From assembly GCA_029432775.1 (NCBI GenBank), contig JAROAZ010000001.1, positions 558,001 through 622,000 of the forward strand: DNA of 64,000 nt, read 5' to 3'. Under the pieces are notes generated by a model. The model saw only the letters and a program-made list of their open reading frames with translations. It did not search any database and was not told the origin of the DNA. The stretch is from Pontiellaceae bacterium B12227 (GTDB lineage Bacteria; Verrucomicrobiota; Kiritimatiellia; Kiritimatiellales; Pontiellaceae). A program made the translations under genes and the position numbers. This document shows positions 43,189 to 52,179 of the stretch, in pieces (within the stretch, counting starts at the first letter, position 1; each line of letters begins with the position of its first letter).

Positions 43189-45252
43189 ATGACCGCTTGG
43201 TTTATCTTGCTCAGCATGAATACCGATATGGAACAACACTTTCTGAAGCGTAAGAAAATCCTCGGTGCACTGCAGGATACGCCACTCGCGACGGAGGGCG
43301 ACGAAGCCTTGACACCCATCCTGAATGCGCTAATGACCCCCGAAATGCGCTACGACGCCCCGGAACTGTTGGCGGAAGGCGGGGAAAAACGTATTTTCCG
43401 GGCCTTCGACCACCACCTAAACCGGCACGTCGCCATGGCCCAGGCAGCCCATGCCGAGACCCCTGAAGACCAGGAACGTTTTTTGCGCGAAGGCCAGCTG
43501 ACCGCCAACTTGACCCACCCCAACATTGTGCCGATCCACAACATGGGAATCGCAAGCGACGGCGCACCGTTCTTCTCCATGGAACTGGTGCCCGGCGACA
43601 GCCTGAGGGACATTATTGAAAAACTAAAGGCGGGCGACCCCGTATATAAAACCCGATATACCCTCAAGGATCTGCTGGATATTTTCAACAAGGTGTGTGA
43701 TGCCCTGGCCTATGCCCATTCGCGCAATGTCCTGCATTTGGACATCAAGCCGGACAATATCCGCGTCGGGCAGTTTGGTGAAGTACTCTTGTGCGATTGG
43801 GGTCTGGCGCGGATCGAGGGCCACATCGATTCCGGAGAAGCGGAACGGGGCCAGCTCGACAGCGATCTCCTTAACGACATGACGCTTACCGGCACCATGA
43901 AGGGCACCCCGGGGTTTATGGCACCGGAACAGGTGATGAATCAGGAAAAATCAAGACAGACGGACATCTATGCCCTTGGGGCCATTCTGTACCTTATCTT
44001 AACCCACCAACTGCCTGTTGATGGAAAAACGGTTAGCGAAGTGGTGGAAAATACGCGAAAGGGAAACGTCATCCATCCCCGCAAATGCAACCTACTTCAT
44101 CCGGTTCCGGTCGGGTTGGCCGCCGTAGCCATGCAGGCCCTTGCTTTCGAGCCGGATAAACGCTATGCAAGCGTGAAGAATCTCCAGTCCGATATAAACC
44201 GCTTTCTAACCGGTTTCCCCACCACAGCGGAGCAGGCCGGCCTCTTCCACCGAATGGCTTTGCTGACCCAGCGTCATCGCAATCTGACGATGTGGTTAAT
44301 GACCTTTTTCATCCTTCTGATCCTCGTGATGAGCATCAGCCTATCCATTATTCATCGGGGCAAACAGCTTGCGGAAGAAAACTTCGTCCTCTACAAGACC
44401 CAACAGGAACAGGCCAACCGGATCAATGAAAAGCTGTCTGCCCTCTCTTTCAGCACCAAGAACGTGCTCAGCTATGTCAGCGCAAGAAGCATGATTCAAG
44501 TCGCCGAACAACTCCTTGAACATAACACGCTCACCCCGGACCGCAAGCAGGACATCCAGGTACATAAAGCGCGTATGCACATGGTGCTCCAGGAGTTCAA
44601 TGCCGCGACATCCACCTTCCAGTCCATGGAAGATCCGGAAGAGAATTCGCCGGGCATGCTTGACGTCTGCCGGAAATTCGCAGCGATCAAGCCGGACGAT
44701 ACCATGTTGCTGTCTGATCAGGATCTGGCTCGGTTCCTGACGACCCACTATAAAATACTCCCGCGCTCTCTGGCGCTGTATACCTATTACCACGACCGCC
44801 AGAGAAACCGGTCTTCGAATCCAGAAGACCACATCGCTGTGGCCGGAGCCATGCTGGCTCGGTTGAACCAGATTAACTCATCAAAAATACCCGAATTAAA
44901 ACTCAGCAAAGGCCCTGAAGGCTATCACCTGAACCTGACCCATACACCCTATAGTGTCTACATCGTAGGCATTCCATTGGTCTATGGGAAAAATGTCCTC
45001 CAGCCACTGAACCTTTATTCGCTCGATATCAGCCACACCCCCATATCGCTTGTTCGGGAATTATGGGAGCTGAAGGTGAAGAAGCTCCGCATGGTGGGCG
45101 TGATTCTCGAACCCACGGAGGGCATGGCCGGAATGCTGAAACATATGGGAGCCGAACAGGTGATTCTCGGGAAAGGCGACTATTCAGAAGGAACAGTCAA
45201 CTATATCCGCAAACAGGGTATTGAGGTGATTGAAGAAGGGTATGAACTCTGA
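43189..45252 (+). CDS. Membrane Ser/Thr protein kinase with extracytoplasmic sensor-like region
   Basis: A protein of up to 687 residues; no clear ribosome binding site is seen, and starts at 43189, 43216 or 43228 are possible. Residues about 55-340 are a Hanks-type kinase: HLDIKPDN with catalytic Asp185, LCDWGLA with Asp203 (DWG in place of DFG) and GFMAPEQ. The usual beta-3 lysine is absent: the VAIK position reads VAMA (Ala84). A lysine occurs in the glycine-rich loop (Lys67 in GGEKRIF), as in WNK kinases. One membrane helix (about 364-386) is followed by a coiled region and a C-terminal leucine-rich-like part. Convergent with the ECF sigma gene, it may control envelope or polysaccharide responses. 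Confidence 0.88.
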   Translation: MTAWFILLSMNTDMEQHFLKRKKILGALQDTPLATEGDEALTPILNALMTPEMRYDAPELLAEGGEKRIFRAFDHHLNRHVAMAQAAHAETPEDQERFLREGQLTANLTHPNIVPIHNMGIASDGAPFFSMELVPGDSLRDIIEKLKAGDPVYKTRYTLKDLLDIFNKVCDALAYAHSRNVLHLDIKPDNIRVGQFGEVLLCDWGLARIEGHIDSGEAERGQLDSDLLNDMTLTGTMKGTPGFMAPEQVMNQEKSRQTDIYALGAILYLILTHQLPVDGKTVSEVVENTRKGNVIHPRKCNLLHPVPVGLAAVAMQALAFEPDKRYASVKNLQSDINRFLTGFPTTAEQAGLFHRMALLTQRHRNLTMWLMTFFILLILVMSISLSIIHRGKQLAEENFVLYKTQQEQANRINEKLSALSFSTKNVLSYVSARSMIQVAEQLLEHNTLTPDRKQDIQVHKARMHMVLQEFNAATSTFQSMEDPEENSPGMLDVCRKFAAIKPDDTMLLSDQDLARFLTTHYKILPRSLALYTYYHDRQRNRSSNPEDHIAVAGAMLARLNQINSSKIPELKLSKGPEGYHLNLTHTPYSVYIVGIPLVYGKNVLQPLNLYSLDISHTPISLVRELWELKVKKLRMVGVILEPTEGMAGMLKHMGAEQVILGKGDYSEGTVNYIRKQGIEVIEEGYEL
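44617..44631. repeat. Interspersed palindrome, degenerate (TTCCAGTCCATGGAA)
   Basis: One mismatch to the consensus; encodes FQSME in the kinase. Confidence 0.6.
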
Positions 45253-45515
45253 ATATTGAACAACGAATCCGGACTGCCGGGCTGACCGCAGGAGACGTGA
45301 TTTTAAAGCTTCGAAGTAGGCAACTACACCTTCAATCTACAGCAAACCAGGCCATACCCATATCCAGGATAAGTACCGCAGAGGCTGGTGCGCGTAAGCA
45401 ATGCGGCGCATACTTCCGAAGAGCTCTTTTCCTTCAATATGCGTGCTGTTCGCGTTGCTCTCTGTTTCCTTCGAAAGCCTCTGCGCGAGTACGCGTGTGT
45501 TCGATATTTTTCAGC

Positions 45516-46115
45516 TCAGTCAAATTCCTGACGCAACTGCTCCAGCTCCAGCGTGAGCTGCTTCCTGACCCGGGCTCGCAGTCGGTATACCGAGTTTTCC
45601 TTGAGCCCCATGTTCTGAGCAATTTCCTTCGCTTCGACCCCCTCCAGGCTCGCCCGGAAAACTGCGATCGCCTTGCCGGAAAATAATTTTTCAATCCGTT
45701 CCATCGCCACATTGGCTAAATGAATATACCACTCCTGTTCGGCAATCTGTTCAATCTCGGGGAGCCGAATCGCGGTAAGATAAGCGAGGGTCCGATCCTT
45801 TGTAGCCTTCTCCAGCCGCAGGGCATCCGTTTTGCACTTCCGCATATAATCCTTCACACAATTCGCCGTCACCGTGCTCAACCAGCTGCGAAAAGGCTTG
45901 TCAGGAGCATTCTCCAACCCCTGTATCCCTTTCCAGACCTTAATCATGACCTGCTGAACAAGATCCTCTGCATCGTTTCCAGAAATTTGCATATTTCGGA
46001 TGATTGCATAGATATATCGACTATAGATTCGCTGAAACTCCTCCCACGACTGTTCGTCCTGGTTCTCCTTCAGCCGCTGTATCAGCGTCTTCCTGGTTTT
46101 ATACGGATCGTTCAT
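45516..46115 (-). CDS. ECF-type RNA polymerase sigma factor
   Basis: A 199-residue sigma factor with AGGAAAAAG before the ATG. Region 2 includes YIYAIIRNMQISGNDAEDLVQQV and RSWLSTVTANCVKDYMRK; region 4 includes GVEAKEIAQNMGLKENSVY near the C terminus. No anti-sigma factor gene is beside it. The convergent kinase gene is the only plausible partner. It keeps the acidic DAED of region 2, unlike ECF43-type factors that depend on kinase phosphorylation, so direct activation by that route is doubtful. The 263-base gap 45253-45515 between the two genes shows nothing else. Confidence 0.93.
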   Translation of the reverse strand: MNDPYKTRKTLIQRLKENQDEQSWEEFQRIYSRYIYAIIRNMQISGNDAEDLVQQVMIKVWKGIQGLENAPDKPFRSWLSTVTANCVKDYMRKCKTDALRLEKATKDRTLAYLTAIRLPEIEQIAEQEWYIHLANVAMERIEKLFSGKAIAVFRASLEGVEAKEIAQNMGLKENSVYRLRARVRKQLTLELEQLRQEFD

Positions 46116-46284
46116 TTCACTTTTTCCTGAACTGCAATGGACTGTCGCATAATACGAGGAAAGAGAAAATGAAGATTTTGGCTTATGGCCACTTTCTACA
46201 GAGAAGGAGCCATGCGGGAAAATGAGTAATCCCGCCGCAAAGACGGAAACGACCTTTTAAGAGGGATGCCCCTCCATACCGCTT

Positions 46285-46476
46285 TTATTTCAATACGATG
46301 CCGTACGTTTCACCCTTCGTGGAAGAAAACGTAATCCTGTTTTCTGCCGGGCTTGTGGTTTTGACACCTTTTCCATTGCTGTCGATGACTGAGACCAACC
46401 CGACCGCAGGATAGTTAATACGGCATGAGCCACTGGCAGACCAGTTTTCCAAAGGTTGGAAACAGGTCAAGAGCAA
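46285..46476 (-). pseudogene. Remnant of a GH95 C terminus
   Basis: From about 46440 to the stop at 46285 the minus strand encodes GSCRINYPAVGLVSVIDSNG, then VKTTSP and ITFSSTKGETYGIVLK. This aligns with the last 45 residues of the intact GH95 gene (ECRLAYPGIEAARVKDSNG, VKTT, INFSSTKGETYTVAF). The rest of the enzyme is missing. The similarity begins 7 bases from a perfect interspersed palindrome (46447-46461). No ribosome binding site is seen for the 63-codon frame. It is most likely the leftover of a deleted second GH95 copy. Confidence 0.75.
46447..46461. repeat. Interspersed palindrome, exact (TTCCAAAGGTTGGAA)
   Basis: Perfect arms at the broken edge of the GH95 remnant; same 15-mer as 36846-36860. 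Confidence 0.85.
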
Positions 46477-46593
46477 CTGTGTTTGTTCAGGAATGATGCC
46501 GGACTATTTCATAATACACGGGGCGCGCTGCCCCCCCTCGAAACAGGGGCCCGTTGCGAAGCGGAAGCGCCCGCCCGGCAGAACTCAAATACA

Positions 46594-47118
46594 TCATTTT
46601 TCAGGCTCAGTTGCTTTGTTCGAAAATTTCATAGGCATCCAGAGAATGGTGTAATATTTAGTTCCACCCACTTCCTGTGCAGATCCAAATGCCCTGAATA
46701 AAAAGGATTTTTTTACTGAACCGGTGGAGTTATTCATATGTTCATCGATATCGCTCTCAAAAAGCATACCATAAAGTATATTTAAGGATGCTGAGTGATG
46801 TTCATTCCATTGGGGAATTCCTTCTTCATCAAAATGCCGCGTTGTTCCTCCTTCGAAAAGCAAACCTCCAAGAAAAGAAACATAATTAACAAAACGGAAG
46901 CCATCAGGTTGCTTCTGCAGCTGTTCCCTTACATGGAGCAGCGGAAGAAGAGTCCCATGGGCTTCAGCAACAGAGGGTGTTGGTTTGTCCTTAAAATATT
47001 CTAAATATTCGGGTTGGATATGGTCCTTATTTAGGTGATCTTCGATTCCACATAATTTCGGATTTAAACAACCGGTTATGCATAGAGCAATGGGGATGAG
47101 CAGGATCTTTTTTTTCAT
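46594..47118 (-). CDS. Small lipoprotein of unknown function
   Basis: A 174-residue protein. The ATG at 47118 follows AAAGGAG and starts a lipoprotein signal with lipobox CITGC; the longer frame to 47157 is rejected. The mature part includes EAHGTLLPLLHVREQLQKQ, VSFLGGLLFEG and YYTILWMPMKFS. I recognise no family. A VSFLGGLLFEG-type hydrophobic stretch may be a beta-barrel or membrane-contact segment. It lies between the GH95 remnant and the intact GH95 gene, in a stretch that looks rearranged. Confidence 0.7.
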   Translation of the reverse strand: MKKKILLIPIALCITGCLNPKLCGIEDHLNKDHIQPEYLEYFKDKPTPSVAEAHGTLLPLLHVREQLQKQPDGFRFVNYVSFLGGLLFEGGTTRHFDEEGIPQWNEHHSASLNILYGMLFESDIDEHMNNSTGSVKKSFLFRAFGSAQEVGGTKYYTILWMPMKFSNKATEPEK

Positions 47119-47295
47119 CGTATATTTCTCCTTTGCTTTTCGAACAATTACAGCCATCCAGAGAACGCTCCTGTTCGCTTAGTTCCCATTTCTTAAATGC
47201 AGGATGTGCGGCATGGAGCCTTAAATTTTACCGAAAAAAAAACGTCTACCGTGAAAATGCCGACGAGAGTCGCCAAGGTTCAGGCACATGCATTC

Positions 47296-49707
47296 TCAGA
47301 ATGCAACCGTGTATGTTTCACCTTTGGTGGAGGAAAAGTTGATCCGGCCTTTCCCATCACGGGTCGTTTTGACAACCTTTCCGTTGCTGTCTTTAACCCG
47401 GGCGGCTTCGATGCCGGGATAAGCGAGGCGGCATTCGCCGCCGCTTCTGGATGTGATGGAGATGGCGGAGGCTTTGCCCTCTTTCCACTTGGCGGAGACG
47501 ACAAAGTTGCCGCGGGCGACAAGGCCGTCGAAGGAGCCGGTGCTCCATGCTTTCGGCAGCGCGGGAAGGATATCGATATATTCTTCGTGACTCTGCAGCA
47601 GCATTTCGGCAACGCCGGCCATGGTGCCGAAGTTGCCGTCGATCTGGAACGGCGGGTGCAGCGTCCAGAGGTTGGGTACGGTGCGTTCGCTGATGAACTT
47701 TTGGTAGACTTCGAGCGCCTCTTCGCCCTGCTTGAGGCGGGCGCGGCAGTTCATGCGATGCGCCATGGCCCAGCCAGTGGTTTCGTTGCCCCGGAAATCG
47801 AGAGTTGTACGGGCGGCGTCCATCCATTCCGGTTGGTCTGAATTAATGAGCGAACCCGGATAGAGCGAGCAGAGGTGCGAGATATGGCGATGCTTGGGAT
47901 CGCCGATATCGCTGTAGGCCTGCTCCTCGCGGTATTCCTTAATCTGGCCGGAAGTGCCAATCAGAATCGGATCGAGTTTGGTAATTTCCTTTCGAATCGT
48001 TTTAAGAAAGTCATCCTTTTTACCGAGAGCGTCAGCCATGATGAGGGTGTCGTTATAATTTTCCCAGACAAAGCCCTGATCGAAGGTGCAGCCGACCGTG
48101 GTGTAGTTTCCCTTTTTATCAACATGCCCCGGATTTTTAATTTTATCGAGTTGCTCCAGCTTGCGCACTTTCTGCTCCGGGGAGGCCGAAGGCTCAACCA
48201 GCAGCAGCAGATCCCCATGGGGCACCAGCGCCTTGGAGAAAAACTTGCTCATGCCGAGCATGGCCGGATAGCCAACCTCTTCGAGGAACTCTTTATCCTG
48301 CGTGAACAGGTAGTATTCCATTAACAACTTAGAGGTAAAGCCGCCGGTGCCGGGACCGGAGTGTCCGCCGCCGGCACCAGAAATGTTATAGCCGTTGGCG
48401 GAGGTTCCGATAATCCAGCCGTTCTCCCCTTCGCCTTCGGCCAACCGGGCGGGATTTCGTTTCTCCACAAAATCGCGGGCGTGCTCCTGCGCTTTGGGGA
48501 GGTAGGCCTTGAAATATTCAATGTAGGCTTCGAAGCATTCAGCCAGGTTGGCACTGCATGCACCCCAATAGTTCATCTGGACATTGATGTTGTGCCAGTA
48601 GCCGCCGGTCCATGGGGTTTTGTGGTATTGGCTCCAGACCCCCTGCAGATTGGACGGCAGGGACTTTTCGCGCGAGCTGGCAACGAGGAGATAGCGCCCG
48701 TATTGGAACATGAGTTCTTCGAGGTAGGCGTTCTTTTCACCCGCCTTGTATTTTTCCAGCAGGACGTGGGTTGGATCGGACGACACCGTGGAGTTCAGGT
48801 TGATGGCCACACGACCAAACAGGTTTTGATAGTCTTCGAGGTGGGTCTTTTTGAGGCCGGCGAAACCTTTGGCCTGCGCATTGGCGATCAGCGTTGACAC
48901 CGCCTCGTGGGGAAAGAGATTTGCATCCAGTTTTTCGTTGTTGGCACTGGAGAAAATGTGCGTCCCCGGACGGTAGTTGGTGCCGGTTGCAACCAGCAGC
49001 ATAACGGAGTCGGCATTGGAAACCGTGATGGTTCCTTTGCCGGCCTTCAGGGAACCGCCTTGGTTGAGCACCTTCACTTGGCCCTCATAGTTGATGTTGA
49101 AAAACGGCAGATTGCCGGAAAGCGTCAGCAGGTTCTTTTTCGCCACAACCTGGCCCGTGCGCTTGTCCTCCTTGTTGAGATACGGAATTTCCGGCCGCAC
49201 CACGAAAGAGAGTGCACCCTTTTTATTTGCGCTCACTTTGATGGCCAGGATGTTGTCCGGGTAGGACATAAAATACTCACGTGTATAGTTCACACCGTCC
49301 ATTTCATAGGAGACTTGGGCTATGGCTTCGTTGAGGTTCAACGAGCGGCGGTAATTCGTGACATTCTCATGATTAAAATCCAGATAGACTTCAGCGAAGC
49401 TGGTTAGCCCGCCGCCGCTGTAAATACCTTTGTTATGAAGGGTTTTCTCCGTGATCTGGATGCGCTCGGTATCTACACGCCCGAACAGGTTGGCTCCCAT
49501 ATAGCCGTTGCCAATAGGATAGGACCACTCTTCCCAGTCCTGATCAAAGGGAACGCCCCCCGCCTTGACCGTGTCCCAGTCGCTGCCGCCGTTGGGTGCC
49601 GGCTCGTTTTCCCAGATTTCATACGTGCGTTGAGAAGCACTGGCGCATACCGACAAGCTTATCCCTGCAACCAGCAGCAAGCTTCCATTTTTTATCATCT
49701 TAAGCAT
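47296..49707 (-). CDS. Secreted GH95 alpha-L-fucosidase/galactosidase
   Basis: An 803-residue exported enzyme; AGAGG lies nine bases before the ATG at 49707. The GH95 order is clear: N-terminal beta domain with EEWSYPIGNGYMGANLFG, helical barrel with SSREKSLPSNLQGVW, WTGGYWHNINVQMNYWGA, then HRHISHLCSLYPG, and GNFGTMAGVAEMLLQSH before the C-terminal beta domain. GH95 enzymes invert and cleave alpha-1,2-fucose or alpha-galactose links. A short palindrome GCATTCT-C-AGAATGC (47290-47304) overlaps the stop codon. No operator copy was found upstream. A TATACT-like box lies about 125 bases before the start. Confidence 0.93.
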   Translation of the reverse strand: MLKMIKNGSLLLVAGISLSVCASASQRTYEIWENEPAPNGGSDWDTVKAGGVPFDQDWEEWSYPIGNGYMGANLFGRVDTERIQITEKTLHNKGIYSGGGLTSFAEVYLDFNHENVTNYRRSLNLNEAIAQVSYEMDGVNYTREYFMSYPDNILAIKVSANKKGALSFVVRPEIPYLNKEDKRTGQVVAKKNLLTLSGNLPFFNINYEGQVKVLNQGGSLKAGKGTITVSNADSVMLLVATGTNYRPGTHIFSSANNEKLDANLFPHEAVSTLIANAQAKGFAGLKKTHLEDYQNLFGRVAINLNSTVSSDPTHVLLEKYKAGEKNAYLEELMFQYGRYLLVASSREKSLPSNLQGVWSQYHKTPWTGGYWHNINVQMNYWGACSANLAECFEAYIEYFKAYLPKAQEHARDFVEKRNPARLAEGEGENGWIIGTSANGYNISGAGGGHSGPGTGGFTSKLLMEYYLFTQDKEFLEEVGYPAMLGMSKFFSKALVPHGDLLLLVEPSASPEQKVRKLEQLDKIKNPGHVDKKGNYTTVGCTFDQGFVWENYNDTLIMADALGKKDDFLKTIRKEITKLDPILIGTSGQIKEYREEQAYSDIGDPKHRHISHLCSLYPGSLINSDQPEWMDAARTTLDFRGNETTGWAMAHRMNCRARLKQGEEALEVYQKFISERTVPNLWTLHPPFQIDGNFGTMAGVAEMLLQSHEEYIDILPALPKAWSTGSFDGLVARGNFVVSAKWKEGKASAISITSRSGGECRLAYPGIEAARVKDSNGKVVKTTRDGKGRINFSSTKGETYTVAF

Positions 49708-49896
49708 AGTTAAAGACCTCTGCATTCATTCGAAATTTTTAGTTTATGGATAATGGAAATCATTATACCGATATCTGATCAGAAATTTATCCCGCATATG
49801 ATTTCACCCGAAAGTATAAAGCAAATACATATAGTATACCCAACTCATGCGACAAACAGGACACCACCCTTTATAAAAAGAACGACATCAATGCCA

Positions 49897-50643
49897 TCAC
49901 ATCGTAAGCAGACCAATGGTTCTCTCTTCCGATTTCACCTTCATTCTGAGGTTGGAAACCGACCAGGTCGTGTTTGCAACAAGAGCCTCTTCATTGGCTC
50001 GAAATATCAGTTCATTAAAGAACTCCACGGGTTCAGCGGCAGCAACCGTCCCGGAGATGCTCTCTCCGGCCCAGGTGACAGAAACAGTATATGAGTTGAT
50101 ATCAACTCGAGTTGCTTTGAAGGTAAAATGGGCACGCTCTCCATGATCCCGCAGATCATTTTCATCAGGCACGGCAACGGATGCCCGGTTTCCGGAGGTC
50201 GTTAAATTAATACTGAAATTATTTCCGTTTTTATATAATTTATCTATAGATGCCGCCAAATAATCGTTGTCGTCATTCCACATTCCCAGCCCGAACCCCA
50301 AGGCTCTTCCTTCAGCGTTTCCGTCACCAACCCCAATCATAAATGAAGCCACTCCCCCCCTCGTTTCAACATCCGGGTTGGCGATACTTAAATCGAAAGA
50401 AATGGATATCTCCTCGCCAATATCCCAGGCAAGATCTCCTCCGTTGGCGTTGATCAGATCTATAGTTCCATTTTTTCCGTCTACGGAGTTGAACGAGTTT
50501 CCTCCTCCGGCAAGCACCAGTTCATCGGCCGGCACGACCCCTGCTGCGCACAGGAAAAATCCCATAAGCAGCATGTATGTTTTTTTACTCCAATATCCGC
50601 TTAGGCGAGAATCGTCTTTAAATATCTGCAGCATCATTTTCAT
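49897..50643 (-). CDS. Secreted beta-sandwich protein of unknown function
   Basis: A 248-residue exported protein; AAGG precedes the ATG and the signal segment is TYMLLMGFFLCAAGVVPA. The remainder is one beta-sandwich with AWDIGEEISISFDLS, ALGFGLGMWND, YTVSVTWAGES and FFNELIFRANE. The same pattern is seen in the PEP-CTERM protein and near the end of the giant helix protein. No PEP-CTERM tail and no catalytic motif are present. It is the last gene of the eight-gene operon, after a paralog of the giant protein's helix, which suggests that the same two modules are fused in one locus and separate in the other. Confidence 0.78.
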   Translation of the reverse strand: MKMMLQIFKDDSRLSGYWSKKTYMLLMGFFLCAAGVVPADELVLAGGGNSFNSVDGKNGTIDLINANGGDLAWDIGEEISISFDLSIANPDVETRGGVASFMIGVGDGNAEGRALGFGLGMWNDDNDYLAASIDKLYKNGNNFSINLTTSGNRASVAVPDENDLRDHGERAHFTFKATRVDINSYTVSVTWAGESISGTVAAAEPVEFFNELIFRANEEALVANTTWSVSNLRMKVKSEERTIGLLTM

Positions 50644-50681
50644 TTTAGTTACCTTAAGTATATTTTATCTTTTCAAAATGC

Positions 50682-52172
50682 TCACTTCCCCCGTCGTTTT
50701 AATTGCGCTTCGTACAGGTCAGGCGGTGACACGTTGCCGCCAAGCGGTTCCACATGCCACTCGTCCTGGTTGCTCTTCACGACACCTTTAATGCCGATCA
50801 TGTTGAGTTGCGGAAAATGTCCTTTTTTCGGGGCTGCAGGTGTATCGCCATTGTGTCGAATATTCCAGGCGGTGGAACGCGCGGCGGAATGCGGCCCGCG
50901 GTGCCCGGAACCGCTGGAGTCCCACAACCGGTCGGGATTGCCGACATCGATATCGGTCAGGAGGTTTTCGAAAGGAGCATTGCGGTGATGGTCGAAGTTA
51001 AGGCGCACGCCCTTGCCGCGGCGCATCACGTTTCCGTGCGCCATTCCCTCATAAGTAATGTCGTGCACATATTCCGTTTCGATATGGAAGTCAGAAACAA
51101 GGCACCCCTGTGTGACGCCTGAAAGCCAGATGGCGTGATGCCCGGTCGAGCCGTCTTCAAGCTTCCGCTTCTCAGCACGAATGAGCACGCGTTCAATCTG
51201 GCAGAAGCGCGAGCGGTTATCGAGCTTAATGCCCATGTCAGCATCGATTATTTCAATGCGCCGTGCCCAGCAGTTGACGGCCGCCGTCATTTGAATGGCG
51301 TTGAACCCCTCTTCGAGCAGATGCGGTTCCTTGGGCCTGCCCGCCATTTCGATGGTAAAGTTTTCCAGCCCGACCTCCTCGATGCTCGGTTCAAAATTTC
51401 CAACCGTTGGATTCCATTCCGGGCGTACATCCAGCCGTAACGGCCGATCCAGTTTTATACTCTTTTTATCCACCGACTTCACCTGCGCCACGGTGGAACA
51501 AACAAAGCCCAAGGTGCCCTCGCCCGCATCGCAACAGCCGGCATGCACGTGGCGGCCCAGCTCTTCATTCATCTTCATATTGAGCTGAATCCATGAACCG
51601 CGGTCTATGCCCTTGGTGCTTTTGAGCTGCAGCCGAGTATCCCCGCGCCTGGCCGGTTCCACCACCGCCACACCACGTTCCTTCGGGCGCGTTCCTTCGA
51701 TCGACAGAAATGCACCGCCAAAGGAATAGGCCAGCTTGGTTCCTCCATCCGCATTGCTCTCCAGCGGATTGAGCTCTTGCAACGAACAAGGAACATACAG
51801 AATGGTTTTGCGCGGCCCCGCCCCGCGTAGCACAACGTTTGACTTTTTGATCGTGATCGGCTTGTCCAGAATAAAACGCCCGGCCGGAATCAGCACCGCC
51901 CCGCTATCCATTTTGTCGATGGCCGCCTGAATGGCGTCGGAATCGCCGATATCATCATTCGCTTTGGCACCATAGTCCAACACGCTGCAAACCGCCTTCA
52001 CATCAGGGATCGGCTTGTCGCCGCAATGGTAACCGGCATAGCCGAAGAAAGGCAGCCGACTATCAGACTTCCAGAGCTCCCCGCGCCGCCCCCACAGCTT
52101 GGAAGGAGAACCCGCCATGCAGACCGATGGCAGAATCAAAGCCCCTAGTAAGAGTACCCGAACGTATCTCAT
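50682..52172 (-). CDS. Secreted pectate-lyase-3-like beta-helix protein
   Basis: A 496-residue exported protein. The ATG at 52172 has AGG six bases upstream; a second ATG at 52178 is possible. The stop of the upstream GH43-like gene is seven bases away. After the signal peptide, LWGRRGELWKSDSRLPFFG and the helix start VLDYGAKANDDIGDSDAIQAAID align with the giant protein at 35482-40020. NVVLRGAGPRKTILYVP and VNCWARRIEIIDADMG show the coils. The activity is probably a lyase or hydrolase on a uronate or fucose polymer; catalytic residues could not be assigned. It holds palindrome copies at 50863 and 51398. Confidence 0.8.
   Translation of the reverse strand: MRYVRVLLLGALILPSVCMAGSPSKLWGRRGELWKSDSRLPFFGYAGYHCGDKPIPDVKAVCSVLDYGAKANDDIGDSDAIQAAIDKMDSGAVLIPAGRFILDKPITIKKSNVVLRGAGPRKTILYVPCSLQELNPLESNADGGTKLAYSFGGAFLSIEGTRPKERGVAVVEPARRGDTRLQLKSTKGIDRGSWIQLNMKMNEELGRHVHAGCCDAGEGTLGFVCSTVAQVKSVDKKSIKLDRPLRLDVRPEWNPTVGNFEPSIEEVGLENFTIEMAGRPKEPHLLEEGFNAIQMTAAVNCWARRIEIIDADMGIKLDNRSRFCQIERVLIRAEKRKLEDGSTGHHAIWLSGVTQGCLVSDFHIETEYVHDITYEGMAHGNVMRRGKGVRLNFDHHRNAPFENLLTDIDVGNPDRLWDSSGSGHRGPHSAARSTAWNIRHNGDTPAAPKKGHFPQLNMIGIKGVVKSNQDEWHVEPLGGNVSPPDLYEAQLKRRGK
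50863..50877. repeat. Interspersed palindrome, degenerate (TTCCAGGCGGTGGAA)
   Basis: One mismatch to the consensus; the minus strand reads STAWN. Confidence 0.6.
51398..51412. repeat. Interspersed palindrome, degenerate (TTCCAACCGTTGGAT)
   Basis: One mismatch; the minus strand reads NPTVGN. Confidence 0.65.
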
Positions 52173-52179
52173 CAGCATC

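Noticed and set aside
46261-46274. GAGGG-ATGC-CCCTC hairpin after the GH95 remnant
   Set aside because: Only a 5-bp stem without a clear U tract; too weak to call.
42430-49025. Half copies such as TTCCAATGC (also near 16525, 28885, 60022)
   Set aside because: Possibly decayed palindromes, but a 6-9 base half site is expected by chance many times in 64 kb, so they are not counted.
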